A stretch of DNA of 20,371 nucleotides, taken from positions 1 through 20,371 of the forward strand of contig JALQUJ010000031.1 in the NCBI GenBank assembly GCA_023263825.1, written 5' to 3'. Numbering within the stretch: the stretch's first letter is position 1; every line of letters begins with the position of its first letter. Both the position numbers and the translations under genes were made by a program. Shown piece after piece: positions 14,475 to 20,371 of this stretch. The stretch is from Porticoccus sp. Lineage in GTDB: Bacteria > Pseudomonadota > Gammaproteobacteria > Pseudomonadales > Porticoccaceae. Below the pieces are notes generated by a model. It had not been told where the DNA came from. It worked only from the letters and a program-made list of their open reading frames with translations, and ran no database searches.

Positions 14475-14894
14475 GTGATCGTGGAATTTTTTGTATTTAT
14501 TAGTGAGCAGTGGATACTTGTTAGTGTACTTATGGTGCTGGTGTATCTATTTGCTATCAATGAGCGAATTAAAAGTGGCAAGCCGATATCGCCCCACGTT
14601 GTTACCCGAATGATAAACACAGATGAAGCAGTGTTAGTCGATATTCGAGATGCAAAGGAATATAAGGCGGGTCATATCTCTGGCGCTATTAATATTCCTG
14701 TGGCCAAAATAATGGATCGTATTGCTGAGTTGGAGCCCCATCGTGAGAAGGCGATTATTGTGGCGGATAAAGTGGGTCAGCAATCTGGTGCGATTGGTCG
14801 CAAACTTCAGCAAAAAGAATTTAGTGTTCTACGACTCACTGGCGGAATGATGGAATGGCATAATCAAAAATTGCCCGTCGTAAAAGGCAGATAG
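14475..14894 (+). CDS. Membrane-anchored rhodanese-domain protein lacking the active-site cysteine (YibN-like)
   Basis: Residues 1-30 hold one hydrophobic transmembrane segment (WILVSVLMVLVYLFAI), and residues 38-135 form a rhodanese domain: VVTRMINTDEAVLVDIRDAKEYKAGHISGAINIP, then AIIVADKVGQQSG and LRLTGGMMEWHNQKLPVV. The loop that should carry the catalytic cysteine reads VADKVGQQSG, and the whole 139-residue protein has no cysteine, so sulfur transfer by the usual mechanism is excluded. Organisation and position before secB match E. coli YibN, but the grxC gene normally found between them is missing. It starts at GTG 14475, with a second GTG at 14481. It may serve as a membrane-bound protein-interaction module. 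Confidence 0.85.
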   Translation: MIVEFFVFISEQWILVSVLMVLVYLFAINERIKSGKPISPHVVTRMINTDEAVLVDIRDAKEYKAGHISGAINIPVAKIMDRIAELEPHREKAIIVADKVGQQSGAIGRKLQQKEFSVLRLTGGMMEWHNQKLPVVKGR

Positions 14895-14951
14895 CTAAAG
14901 GCTAATGGCATTAATACCGAATAAAAATCATTTTGAGTTAAAGGTAAGGGT

Positions 14952-15458
14952 ATGACGGAAGAGAATAACCAAGCGGCAGCAGGTTCTGGAAAGGTTGAGC
15001 AAGCAGCGCCAAAATTTGCAGTGCAGCGTATTTACTTAAAGGATATATCCTTTGAGACCCCAATGGGGCCAGCAGTTTTCCAAAAGCAGGTTAATCCTGA
15101 AATTAATCAGGACATCTCATTGTCGACTACCAAGCTAGGTACAGACAATTATGAAGTTGAGTTAACGCTAACGGTGACCGTTAAGAATGGTGAAGATACG
15201 ATTTACCTCATTGAGGTCCACCAGGGAGGCATTTTTGCTATCCAGGGTATTGAAGGTCCTCAGCTAGCTCAACTACTCAACACTATTTGTCCTTCAACGT
15301 TGTTCCCTTACGTTAGAGAAGCTATTGATAGTGTTGTTATTAAAGGGAGTTTTCCTGCGCTTATGATACCTCCCGTCAATTTTGAAGCGTTATTTGCCAA
15401 AGCTGTTGAGGAAGGAAAGCTCCAAGGGAAGCAGGATGCTGAATCTGTAACCCATTAA
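14952..15458 (+). CDS. secB: SecB, protein-export chaperone
   Basis: SecB is a cytoplasmic homotetrameric chaperone that keeps preproteins unfolded and delivers them to SecA. The core begins FAVQRIYLKDISFETP and continues with NYEVELTLTVTVKN, the acidic SecA-contact strand, QGGIFAIQGIEGPQLAQLL, CPSTLFPYVREAIDSVV and a conserved GSFPALMIPPVNFEALF. It has 168 residues with an Ala/Gln-rich N-terminal lead. The ATG has a strong purine-rich site (AAGGTAAGGG). It lies 57 bases after the rhodanese gene, likely in one transcript; gpsA, which often follows secB, is absent. Identification is secure. Confidence 0.97.
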   Translation: MTEENNQAAAGSGKVEQAAPKFAVQRIYLKDISFETPMGPAVFQKQVNPEINQDISLSTTKLGTDNYEVELTLTVTVKNGEDTIYLIEVHQGGIFAIQGIEGPQLAQLLNTICPSTLFPYVREAIDSVVIKGSFPALMIPPVNFEALFAKAVEEGKLQGKQDAESVTH

Positions 15459-15502
15459 GGTTTTTCTTTTTTTAAGGTAGTAGGGGAGGTCTGTGAGGCA
15501 GG

Positions 15503-15531
15503 CAGAGCCCCTAAACTAATAAAGGGCTCTG
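15503..15531. terminator. Inverted repeat between convergent secB and ntrC
   Basis: CAGAGCCC (15503-15510) and GGGCTCTG (15524-15531) form a perfect 8-bp stem with a 13-base loop between convergent genes. The following T-tract is weak on both strands, so it may act as a bidirectional or partial terminator, or as a 3'-end stabiliser. A separate T-run (15463-15473) follows secB directly. Confidence 0.55.
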
Positions 15532-15562
15532 TTACGGTCATGCCACTTTAACGGAAGTAAAA

Positions 15563-16990
15563 CTATTCCTCCTCTCCCATACCAAGCTCTTTTAGCTTTC
15601 TTGTCAGAGTGTTTCTGCCCCAGCCAAGTAATTCTGCGGCATCTTTTTTTCGTCCATTGGTATGAGATAGGGCTGTTTCTATTAATGCCCGCTCGAAAGT
15701 GGGCACCGCCATAGTAAGAATATCGTTTTTTCCATTGGCTAATTCGTTGTCTGCCCAGCTTCTTAATTGTTGTTCCCAGGAGTTAGAAACAATCGTTTTT
15801 TCGATTGAGTGTTCAGTTAGCTCTGGAGGTAGATCATCCAGATGGACTTCACGACCTGACGCCATCACAGTGAGCCATCGGCAGGCGTTTTCAAGCTGAC
15901 GAACATTACCTTCCCAGGGCAGCATAGTGAGATGCTTTTCTGCTTCTGGCGAAAGAATTTTTGGTTCGGTTTCCAGCTCTTTTGCCGCACGTTGTAAAAA
16001 ATATTGCATTAACCGCGGGATATCCTCACGACGGTCAGCCAGAGTCGGCAGGTGAATGCGAATAACATTTAAGCGATGGAACAAATCCTCTCTAAATCGA
16101 TTTTCTGCCACAAGCTGTTCGAGGTCTTGGTGGGTGGCTGCAATAATTCGTACATCAACTTTTGATGGGGTGTGTCCGCCTACTAAATAGAACTCGCCAT
16201 TGGCGAGTACTCGCAGTAATCGAGTTTGTGCTTCCGAGGGCATGTCACCTATTTCATCTAAAAACAGGGTGCCACCATCTGCCTGCTGAAAGCGGCCTTC
16301 ACGACGTTGGGTTGCTCCAGTGAATGCGCCTTTTTCGTGGCCAAAGAGTTCGGATTCTATTAAGTCATGTGGAATAGCCGCCATATTGAGAGCAATAAAT
16401 CGGTTGTTCTTTCTAGGGCTGTGATCATGTAGTGCTTTTGCCACAAGCTCTTTACCGGTCCCAGACTCGCCGTTAATCAGTACAGTGATGTTTGAATGAG
16501 ACAGCCGCCCTATGGCACGAAACACCTCCTGCATGGCAGGAGCTTCACCAATAATCTCTCCGCTAATTTCAACCTCATTACTGCCTTCTTCGTTTAAGTC
16601 TTCCTCAGCTGCTTTTTGTTCATAGGCAAAATTGATGGCCCGTTGGGTAACTGCAACAAGCTCATCAAGGTCAAAAGGCTTTGGCAGGTATTCGAATGCC
16701 CCTCCTTGATAGGCGGCAACTGCACTGTCCAAGTCGGAATGGGCAGTGGTAATGATGACGGGTAGTAAGGGGTTAGATGCGTGAATTTTCTGTAGCAGTT
16801 GCAGGCCGTCAATACCGGGCATGCGAATGTCGCTGATAATTGTGTCTGGTAGTGTTTTGTTGAGTTGCACCAAGAGGTCATTCGCTGATTCGAAGCTGGC
16901 CACGTTAAGGTTTGCCCTGACAAGAGCTTTTTCCATGACCCAACGAATTGAGCGATCATCATCAACAATCCAAACAGTGCGCTTAGTCAT
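15563..16990 (-). CDS. ntrC: NtrC, nitrogen-regulation sigma-54 activator
   Basis: NtrC (GlnG) activates sigma-54 promoters of nitrogen-scavenging genes when phosphorylated by NtrB. The receiver domain (1-120) has Asp11/Asp12, phospho-acceptor Asp54 in ISDIRMPG and Lys104. The AAA+ domain (about 145-380) has Walker A GESGTGKE (174-181), the sigma-54 contact loop GAFTGA (221-226) and Walker B TLFLDEIGD. The C-terminal Fis-type helix-turn-helix (about 430-470, KKDAAELLGWGRNTLTRKL) binds DNA. It has 475 residues, normal for the family. Its ATG abuts the ntrB stop with no intervening base, so translation is coupled. An NtrC-type site lies upstream of ntrB. Confidence 0.97.
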   Translation of the reverse strand: MTKRTVWIVDDDRSIRWVMEKALVRANLNVASFESANDLLVQLNKTLPDTIISDIRMPGIDGLQLLQKIHASNPLLPVIITTAHSDLDSAVAAYQGGAFEYLPKPFDLDELVAVTQRAINFAYEQKAAEEDLNEEGSNEVEISGEIIGEAPAMQEVFRAIGRLSHSNITVLINGESGTGKELVAKALHDHSPRKNNRFIALNMAAIPHDLIESELFGHEKGAFTGATQRREGRFQQADGGTLFLDEIGDMPSEAQTRLLRVLANGEFYLVGGHTPSKVDVRIIAATHQDLEQLVAENRFREDLFHRLNVIRIHLPTLADRREDIPRLMQYFLQRAAKELETEPKILSPEAEKHLTMLPWEGNVRQLENACRWLTVMASGREVHLDDLPPELTEHSIEKTIVSNSWEQQLRSWADNELANGKNDILTMAVPTFERALIETALSHTNGRKKDAAELLGWGRNTLTRKLKELGMGEEE

Positions 16991-18130
16991 CTATTTATCC
17001 AGTGGCTTATTTGTTGGTGGCTTGTTCATATGCTCTGTTTGTTCAAGGGGCAAGTACATGGAAAATCGTGTTTTACCATCCTTGTTTTCGCATTCGATTA
17101 AGCCGTGGTGCAAATGAATAGCAGATTGTGCAATAGGCAGTCCCAAGCCGCTGCCCTCGACACGCCCACTTATCATTGGAAAGAAAACCCGATCAATGAT
17201 TTCCTCGGGAATGCCGGGCCCGTTATCCACTATGTCAATGCAGCAAACTACTCGGTGGTGAGTTTTACCTATAGTAAAATGTCTTTTGATTCTGGTTTTA
17301 AGCCAGATAGTGGGAGTGGCTTGTTTTTGATGTGTTTCACCTTGAACCTTATCCTTCACCTGTAGAGCCTGAATCGCATTGCGAACAATATTTAGAATAG
17401 CCTGTATGAGTTGTCCCCGATCGCCATAAAATTCCGGGATACTTGGGTCATAGTTACGTTCAATAACAATGCTTCCACGGGTTTCACTCTCAGCCAGTGC
17501 GGCGACGTGTTCAAGAACTTCATGTATATTTACAGGGGCAAACTTGGGCATAGTGTTTGGCCCAAGTAGTCGATCTACCAGTTTGCAGAGGCGGTCGGTT
17601 TCTGCAGAAATAATATCAGTGAACTCGCGTAGCTCCGGTTGGTTATTAAAGTCTTCCGAAAGCAATTGTGCTGCACCTCTTATTCCTCCCAGTGGATTTT
17701 TGATCTCATGGGCTAGACCTCTGACAAGATTACGAGTGGTGTCATGTGTGGAAATTAGCGCTTCTTCTCGGTTAATGCGCATGAGGCGATCCATCGGCTG
17801 CATCTCAACAAGTAGTAGCTTGGCTGTTCCTGGTTGTAGCGGTGTTGCTGTTAAATCTACCGTGATAGGGGCGTGTCCCAGCAATGTTAGGGAAGCCTGT
17901 CGTTGGGTAAATGTATGATTGGTGTTCAATGCTTCCTGCAAGGAACTAATGCAGCCATCGGAGTTATCAAATAGTTGAGAAGCTTGCATGCCCTGTAGTC
18001 TCATAGCGCTAATGGCTAACAGGTTTTCAGCAGCTGGATTCAGGTAACAAATTTTCAACTGATCATTTAATAAAATGACGGCAGTACTAAGACTGTCCAG
18101 CAATAAGTTATGTAGCTGATCTTCTGTCAT
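16991..18130 (-). CDS. ntrB: NtrB, nitrogen-regulation sensor histidine kinase/phosphatase
   Basis: NtrB (GlnL) is a cytoplasmic kinase/phosphatase that sets NtrC phosphorylation in response to PII. It has an N-terminal PAS domain (about 8-115, AVILLNDQLKICYLNPAAENLL), the phosphorylated His141 in GLAHEIKNPLGGIRGAAQLL, the N box ILNIVRNAIQAL, and the ATP-binding G boxes DNGPGIP and GSGLGLPIAQ. There is no transmembrane segment, as expected. At 379 residues it is about 30 longer than the E. coli protein, partly from a Lys/Gln-rich insertion between the N and G1 boxes (VKDKVQGETHQKQ). It forms an operon with ntrC, preceded by a sigma-54-type promoter. Confidence 0.97.
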   Translation of the reverse strand: MTEDQLHNLLLDSLSTAVILLNDQLKICYLNPAAENLLAISAMRLQGMQASQLFDNSDGCISSLQEALNTNHTFTQRQASLTLLGHAPITVDLTATPLQPGTAKLLLVEMQPMDRLMRINREEALISTHDTTRNLVRGLAHEIKNPLGGIRGAAQLLSEDFNNQPELREFTDIISAETDRLCKLVDRLLGPNTMPKFAPVNIHEVLEHVAALAESETRGSIVIERNYDPSIPEFYGDRGQLIQAILNIVRNAIQALQVKDKVQGETHQKQATPTIWLKTRIKRHFTIGKTHHRVVCCIDIVDNGPGIPEEIIDRVFFPMISGRVEGSGLGLPIAQSAIHLHHGLIECENKDGKTRFSMYLPLEQTEHMNKPPTNKPLDK

Positions 18131-18232
18131 TGTTTAGCTGGCCGAGTATAGGCCTTGCCCTGTGGTCCAGTGTCGTTTATTGAGAGCCCTGTTTAGGCGA
18201 TAGCATTTAGAACTATATAGTCTTTAGAGCAA

Positions 18233-18248
18233 AGCAATTAGCGGGCCA
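18233..18248 (-). promoter_or_regulatory. Sigma-54 (-24/-12) promoter of ntrBC
   Basis: On the - strand the sequence reads TGGCCCGCTAATTGCT. Compared with TGGCACG-N4-TTGCW it has one mismatch, and the GG and GC are exactly 10 bases apart as required. Transcription would begin near 18222, giving a leader of about 90 bases before ntrB. An NtrC-type site lies at a proper enhancer distance upstream. Confidence 0.7.
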
Positions 18249-18264
18249 GTTTTGTGCAGGCGCG

Positions 18265-18290
18265 AAAGCCCTATTTGATGGGAGGGCTTT
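18265..18290. terminator. Hairpin after the DUF4124 gene
   Basis: AAAGCCCT (18265-18272) and AGGGCTTT (18283-18290) form a perfect 8-bp stem with a 10-base loop, downstream of the DUF4124 stop and between the NtrC site and the sigma-54 promoter. No T-tract beyond the stem is present on the - strand, so any termination would be weak. Confidence 0.45.
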
Positions 18291-18319
18291 TGTAGAGTGT
18301 AGAATAAAATTGATTTATT

Positions 18320-18336
18320 TGCACTATAATGGTGCG
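18320..18336. promoter_or_regulatory. NtrC-type binding site (enhancer)
   Basis: TGCACTATAATGGTGCG fits the NtrC consensus TGCACY-N5-RGTGCA with only the last base different. It is centred about 105 bases upstream of the predicted sigma-54 transcription start, comparable with the classic NtrC sites upstream of E. coli glnAp2. No good second site was found nearby. Confidence 0.7.
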
Positions 18337-18347
18337 CAGATATAGTT

Positions 18348-18887
18348 CTAGTTGTTGTTATGCTTGATAGAGTGGCGTTTTACGTAGACGGTTGTTGTTC
18401 CTGATCTGGCGATAACATTTCCTTTACTGTCTATGATTTGAGCTTGAATTTTGTGTTCTCCTCTAATTAGTGAGCCTTTGTTGTACGAAGTAGAGCTGCT
18501 TGCTGGAACATAGGGTTTACCGTTGAACATAAGTTGAATCGCATCACCATCCTTTAATTGGGGAGCCAGAGATACCTGTACGGGAATACTTTCCTGGCCT
18601 GGAGGTATCGTTGTTCCTTGGGCTGGAGTCGAAATACGTATGCTTTGGTAGCCTGTATCCTCTTCTTTAGCTTCTTGTTTTGTAAAGGTTTTTACTGGTT
18701 GCAGACCGGGTTGAGTATTGATTGTAGGTAACTCTACGGGTTCAACGGTAGGGTCGTCAGAGGGAGGGTTGTCTGTATATTGGACCGTACCATTTTCGTC
18801 TACCACCCGATAAACTTCGGCCAGTGCGTAGTAGGCTAAGCTTAGGCAAGCTAGGGTAATAATAAGTTTAGTTCCTTTCTGTAACAC
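18348..18887 (-). CDS. DUF4124-domain envelope protein
   Basis: This 179-residue protein starts with a signal peptide or anchor (about 1-23, KLIITLACLSLAYYALA), followed by the DUF4124 signature VYRVVDENGTVQYTDNPPSDD. A Pro/Thr-rich linker then leads to a beta-rich C-terminal region (about 85-170) with Ig-like strand patterns (IPVQVSLAPQLKDGDAIQLMFNGKPY, GEHKIQAQIIDSKGNVIARSGTTTVYV). It initiates at GTG 18887 with GAGG 8 bases upstream. DUF4124 proteins are found in the envelopes of many proteobacteria and have no established biochemical role. The gene is flanked by glnA and ntrBC, as I recall for Pseudomonas, but no functional link to nitrogen control is shown. Confidence 0.85.
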   Translation of the reverse strand: MLQKGTKLIITLACLSLAYYALAEVYRVVDENGTVQYTDNPPSDDPTVEPVELPTINTQPGLQPVKTFTKQEAKEEDTGYQSIRISTPAQGTTIPPGQESIPVQVSLAPQLKDGDAIQLMFNGKPYVPASSSTSYNKGSLIRGEHKIQAQIIDSKGNVIARSGTTTVYVKRHSIKHNNN

Positions 18888-19102
18888 GACCTTAACCTCT
18901 TAATTTAGGGTTTGCTGACTTAAGACTAGCTCTAATTAGACCAAAGAAAAAGATCATTATTTCATTTAAAGTGACAATTGAAGGCATTAGTAAATACACC
19001 ATTAATGATGGCTGCATTGGAATAGGGCAGCTGCTAGGGAAAGAGTATAGACGGGATAGGTAAGAATGTAGATATTGGCTATAAAAGGTACAAAATAGGG
19101 CG

Positions 19103-19136
19103 AAAAAAAACCGAGGGGAAATCCCTCGGTTTTTTT
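19103..19136 (-). terminator. Strong rho-independent terminator of glnA
   Basis: CCGAGGG (19111-19117) and CCCTCGG (19123-19129) form a perfect stem with a 5-base loop, extended by A8/T7 flanks that give a long U-tract on the - strand. It lies about 30 bases beyond the glnA stop. Because both flanks are A/T runs it could work in either direction. Confidence 0.9.
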
Positions 19137-19145
19137 CGAAAGTAG

Positions 19146-19175
19146 CTCTGTATACAGGCTGGTATCTATACAGAG
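19146..19175. repeat. Inverted repeat straddling the glnA stop codon
   Basis: CTCTGTATA (19146-19154) and TATACAGAG (19167-19175) are perfect 9-bp arms with a 12-base loop; one arm includes the last glnA codons and the stop. It lies immediately upstream of the strong terminator, giving two tandem hairpins at the end of the glnA message. It may stabilise the 3' end. Confidence 0.55.
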
Positions 19176-20371
19176 TAATACATATCAAACTCAACCGGGT
19201 GAGTGGTGTGCTCAACGCGGTATACATCTTCCATTTTCAGCTCAATATATGCATCAATAGCATCATCGGTGAATACGCCACCAGCTGTCAGGAATTCACG
19301 GTCGCCATCCAGGGCATCCAGAGCTTCACGCAGGCTACCCGCTACTTGTGGAATAGCAGCTGCTTCTTCCGCTGGCAGATCATACAAGTCTTTGTCTGCT
19401 GCATCGCCAGGGTGAATCTTGTTTTTAACACCGTCGATACCAGCCATCAGCATGGCTGCAAACATCAGGTATGGGTTAGCAGTTGGATCACCAAAGCGCA
19501 GTTCTACACGCTTGCCTTTTGGCGAAGCAACATAAGGGATACGCAAAGAAGCAGAACGGTTGCGAGCTGAATAAGCCAGCATAACAGGTGCTTCAAACCC
19601 TGGGATCAGACGCTTGTAGGAGTTAGTAGAAGCGTTAGCAAAGGCATTCAAGGCTTTTGCATGCTTGATAATACCGCCAATGTAATAAAGAGCTGTGTCG
19701 CTCAATCCAGCGTAGCCGTCACCAGCAAATTGGTTTTCGCCATCTTTCCAGAAAGATTGGTGGCAGTGCATGCCAGAACCGTTATCACCAACGATAGGCT
19801 TAGGCATGAATGTAGCAGTTTTGCCGTAAGCGTGTGCAACGTTATGTACACAGTACTTAAGAATCTGAACTTCATCTGCTTTTGTTACCAGGGTGTTGAA
19901 CTTAACGCCGATCTCGCACTGACCAGCAGTACCCACTTCGTGGTGGTGTACCTCAACATCAAGGCCCATTTGCTCCATGGCAGCACACATGGCAGCACGA
20001 AGGTCGTGCAGGCTATCAACAGGGGGTACAGGGAAGTAACCACCTTTAACGCCAGGACGGTGACCCATGTTACCGTCGGCATATTCATGGCTAGTAGCCC
20101 AAGCAGCTTCCTCAGAATTGATTTTGTAGAAAGCGCCGCTCATGCCTGAGCCCCACTTAATATCATCAAAAACAAAGAATTCTGGCTCTGGACCAAAGAA
20201 CGCAGTATCACCGAGGCCAGTAGCCTTTAGATATTCTTCAGCGCGCTTAGCCACAGAGCGAGGGTCGCGCTCATAACCTTGCATGGTCGCAGGCTCAATA
20301 ATATCGCAACGAATAATAACGGTAGGCTCATCAGTGAAAGGGTCAAGGATGGCAGTGTCGTCGTCCGGCAT
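19166..20371 (-). CDS. glnA: Glutamine synthetase type I, 3' portion (5' end outside window)
   Basis: GlnA makes glutamine from glutamate, ammonia and ATP and is the central ammonia-assimilating enzyme. The frame is open at the right edge; the first visible residues (MPDDDTAILDPF) correspond to about residue 70 of the family, so about 70 residues are missing and the visible Met is internal. Present are FGPEPEFFVFDD, the metal-binding VEVHHHEVGTAGQCEIG, GDNGSGMHCHQSFW, KRLIPGFEAPV, RNRSASLRIPY and VELRFGDPTANPYL. The adenylylation site Tyr in DLYDLPAEEA is present, pointing to a GlnE-regulated GSI-beta enzyme. It is followed by two tandem hairpins; ntrBC lies downstream beyond the DUF4124 gene. 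Confidence 0.98.
   Translation of the reverse strand: MPDDDTAILDPFTDEPTVIIRCDIIEPATMQGYERDPRSVAKRAEEYLKATGLGDTAFFGPEPEFFVFDDIKWGSGMSGAFYKINSEEAAWATSHEYADGNMGHRPGVKGGYFPVPPVDSLHDLRAAMCAAMEQMGLDVEVHHHEVGTAGQCEIGVKFNTLVTKADEVQILKYCVHNVAHAYGKTATFMPKPIVGDNGSGMHCHQSFWKDGENQFAGDGYAGLSDTALYYIGGIIKHAKALNAFANASTNSYKRLIPGFEAPVMLAYSARNRSASLRIPYVASPKGKRVELRFGDPTANPYLMFAAMLMAGIDGVKNKIHPGDAADKDLYDLPAEEAAAIPQVAGSLREALDALDGDREFLTAGGVFTDDAIDAYIELKMEDVYRVEHTTHPVEFDMYYSV

Noticed and set aside
18355..18380. Second NtrC site upstream of the clear one
   Set aside because: TGCTTGATAGAGTGGC has partial similarity, but the half-site spacing is one base short and the arms do not match.
18892..19227. 111-residue - strand reading frame between the DUF4124 gene and glnA
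   Set aside because: It overlaps the glnA 3' end in another frame, crosses the strong terminator and has a composition unlike a real protein.

Overview
The window is ordinary chromosome from a gammaproteobacterium. Gene order and protein sequences look like the Pseudomonas/Cellvibrio side of the class, and moderate GC with many A/T-rich spacers fits a marine lineage; this placement is inferred from remembered gene order, not from a search. No phage, transposase, toxin-antitoxin, CRISPR, tRNA or rRNA gene is visible. Coding density is high and no gene-free stretch exceeds about 220 bases.

Region 1 (1-9622, + strand) holds the 3' part of glyA with a clean terminator, then nrdR-ribD-ribE-ribBA-ribH-nusB-thiL-pgpA, a secreted or membrane-anchored retropepsin-like protease gene, ribA and hisF. 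Together ribA, ribBA, ribD, ribH and ribE make riboflavin from GTP and ribulose 5-phosphate. nusB and thiL are the usual gammaproteobacterial companions. RibBA carries a GTP-cyclohydrolase-like C-terminal half without the zinc cysteines, and an intact RibA is encoded separately. A 160-bp element with 15-bp terminal inverted repeats starts two bases after the ribBA stop, and a terminator-like hairpin lies just before ribH.

Region 2 (9644-14270, - strand) holds a small DUF6316-like gene, then, in transcription order, gpmI-envC-ctp: phosphoglycerate mutase, a murein-hydrolase activator and a carboxy-terminal processing protease. Region 3 (14475-15458, + strand) has a membrane-anchored rhodanese-domain protein lacking any cysteine, followed directly by secB; the glutaredoxin gene often found between them is absent.

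Region 4 (15563-20371, - strand) is a nitrogen-control block: glnA (5' end outside the window), a DUF4124 envelope protein, then ntrB-ntrC. Between the DUF4124 gene and ntrB there is a well-spaced sigma-54 -24/-12 promoter and, about 105 bases upstream, a near-palindromic NtrC-type site, which suggests that ntrBC is autoregulated independently of glnA.

I see no wholly new multi-gene system. The best leads are the inverted-repeat element and possible attenuator between ribBA and ribH, the sigma-54/NtrC arrangement, the cysteine-less rhodanese, the ribA/hisF junction and the lysine-rich NrdR tail.
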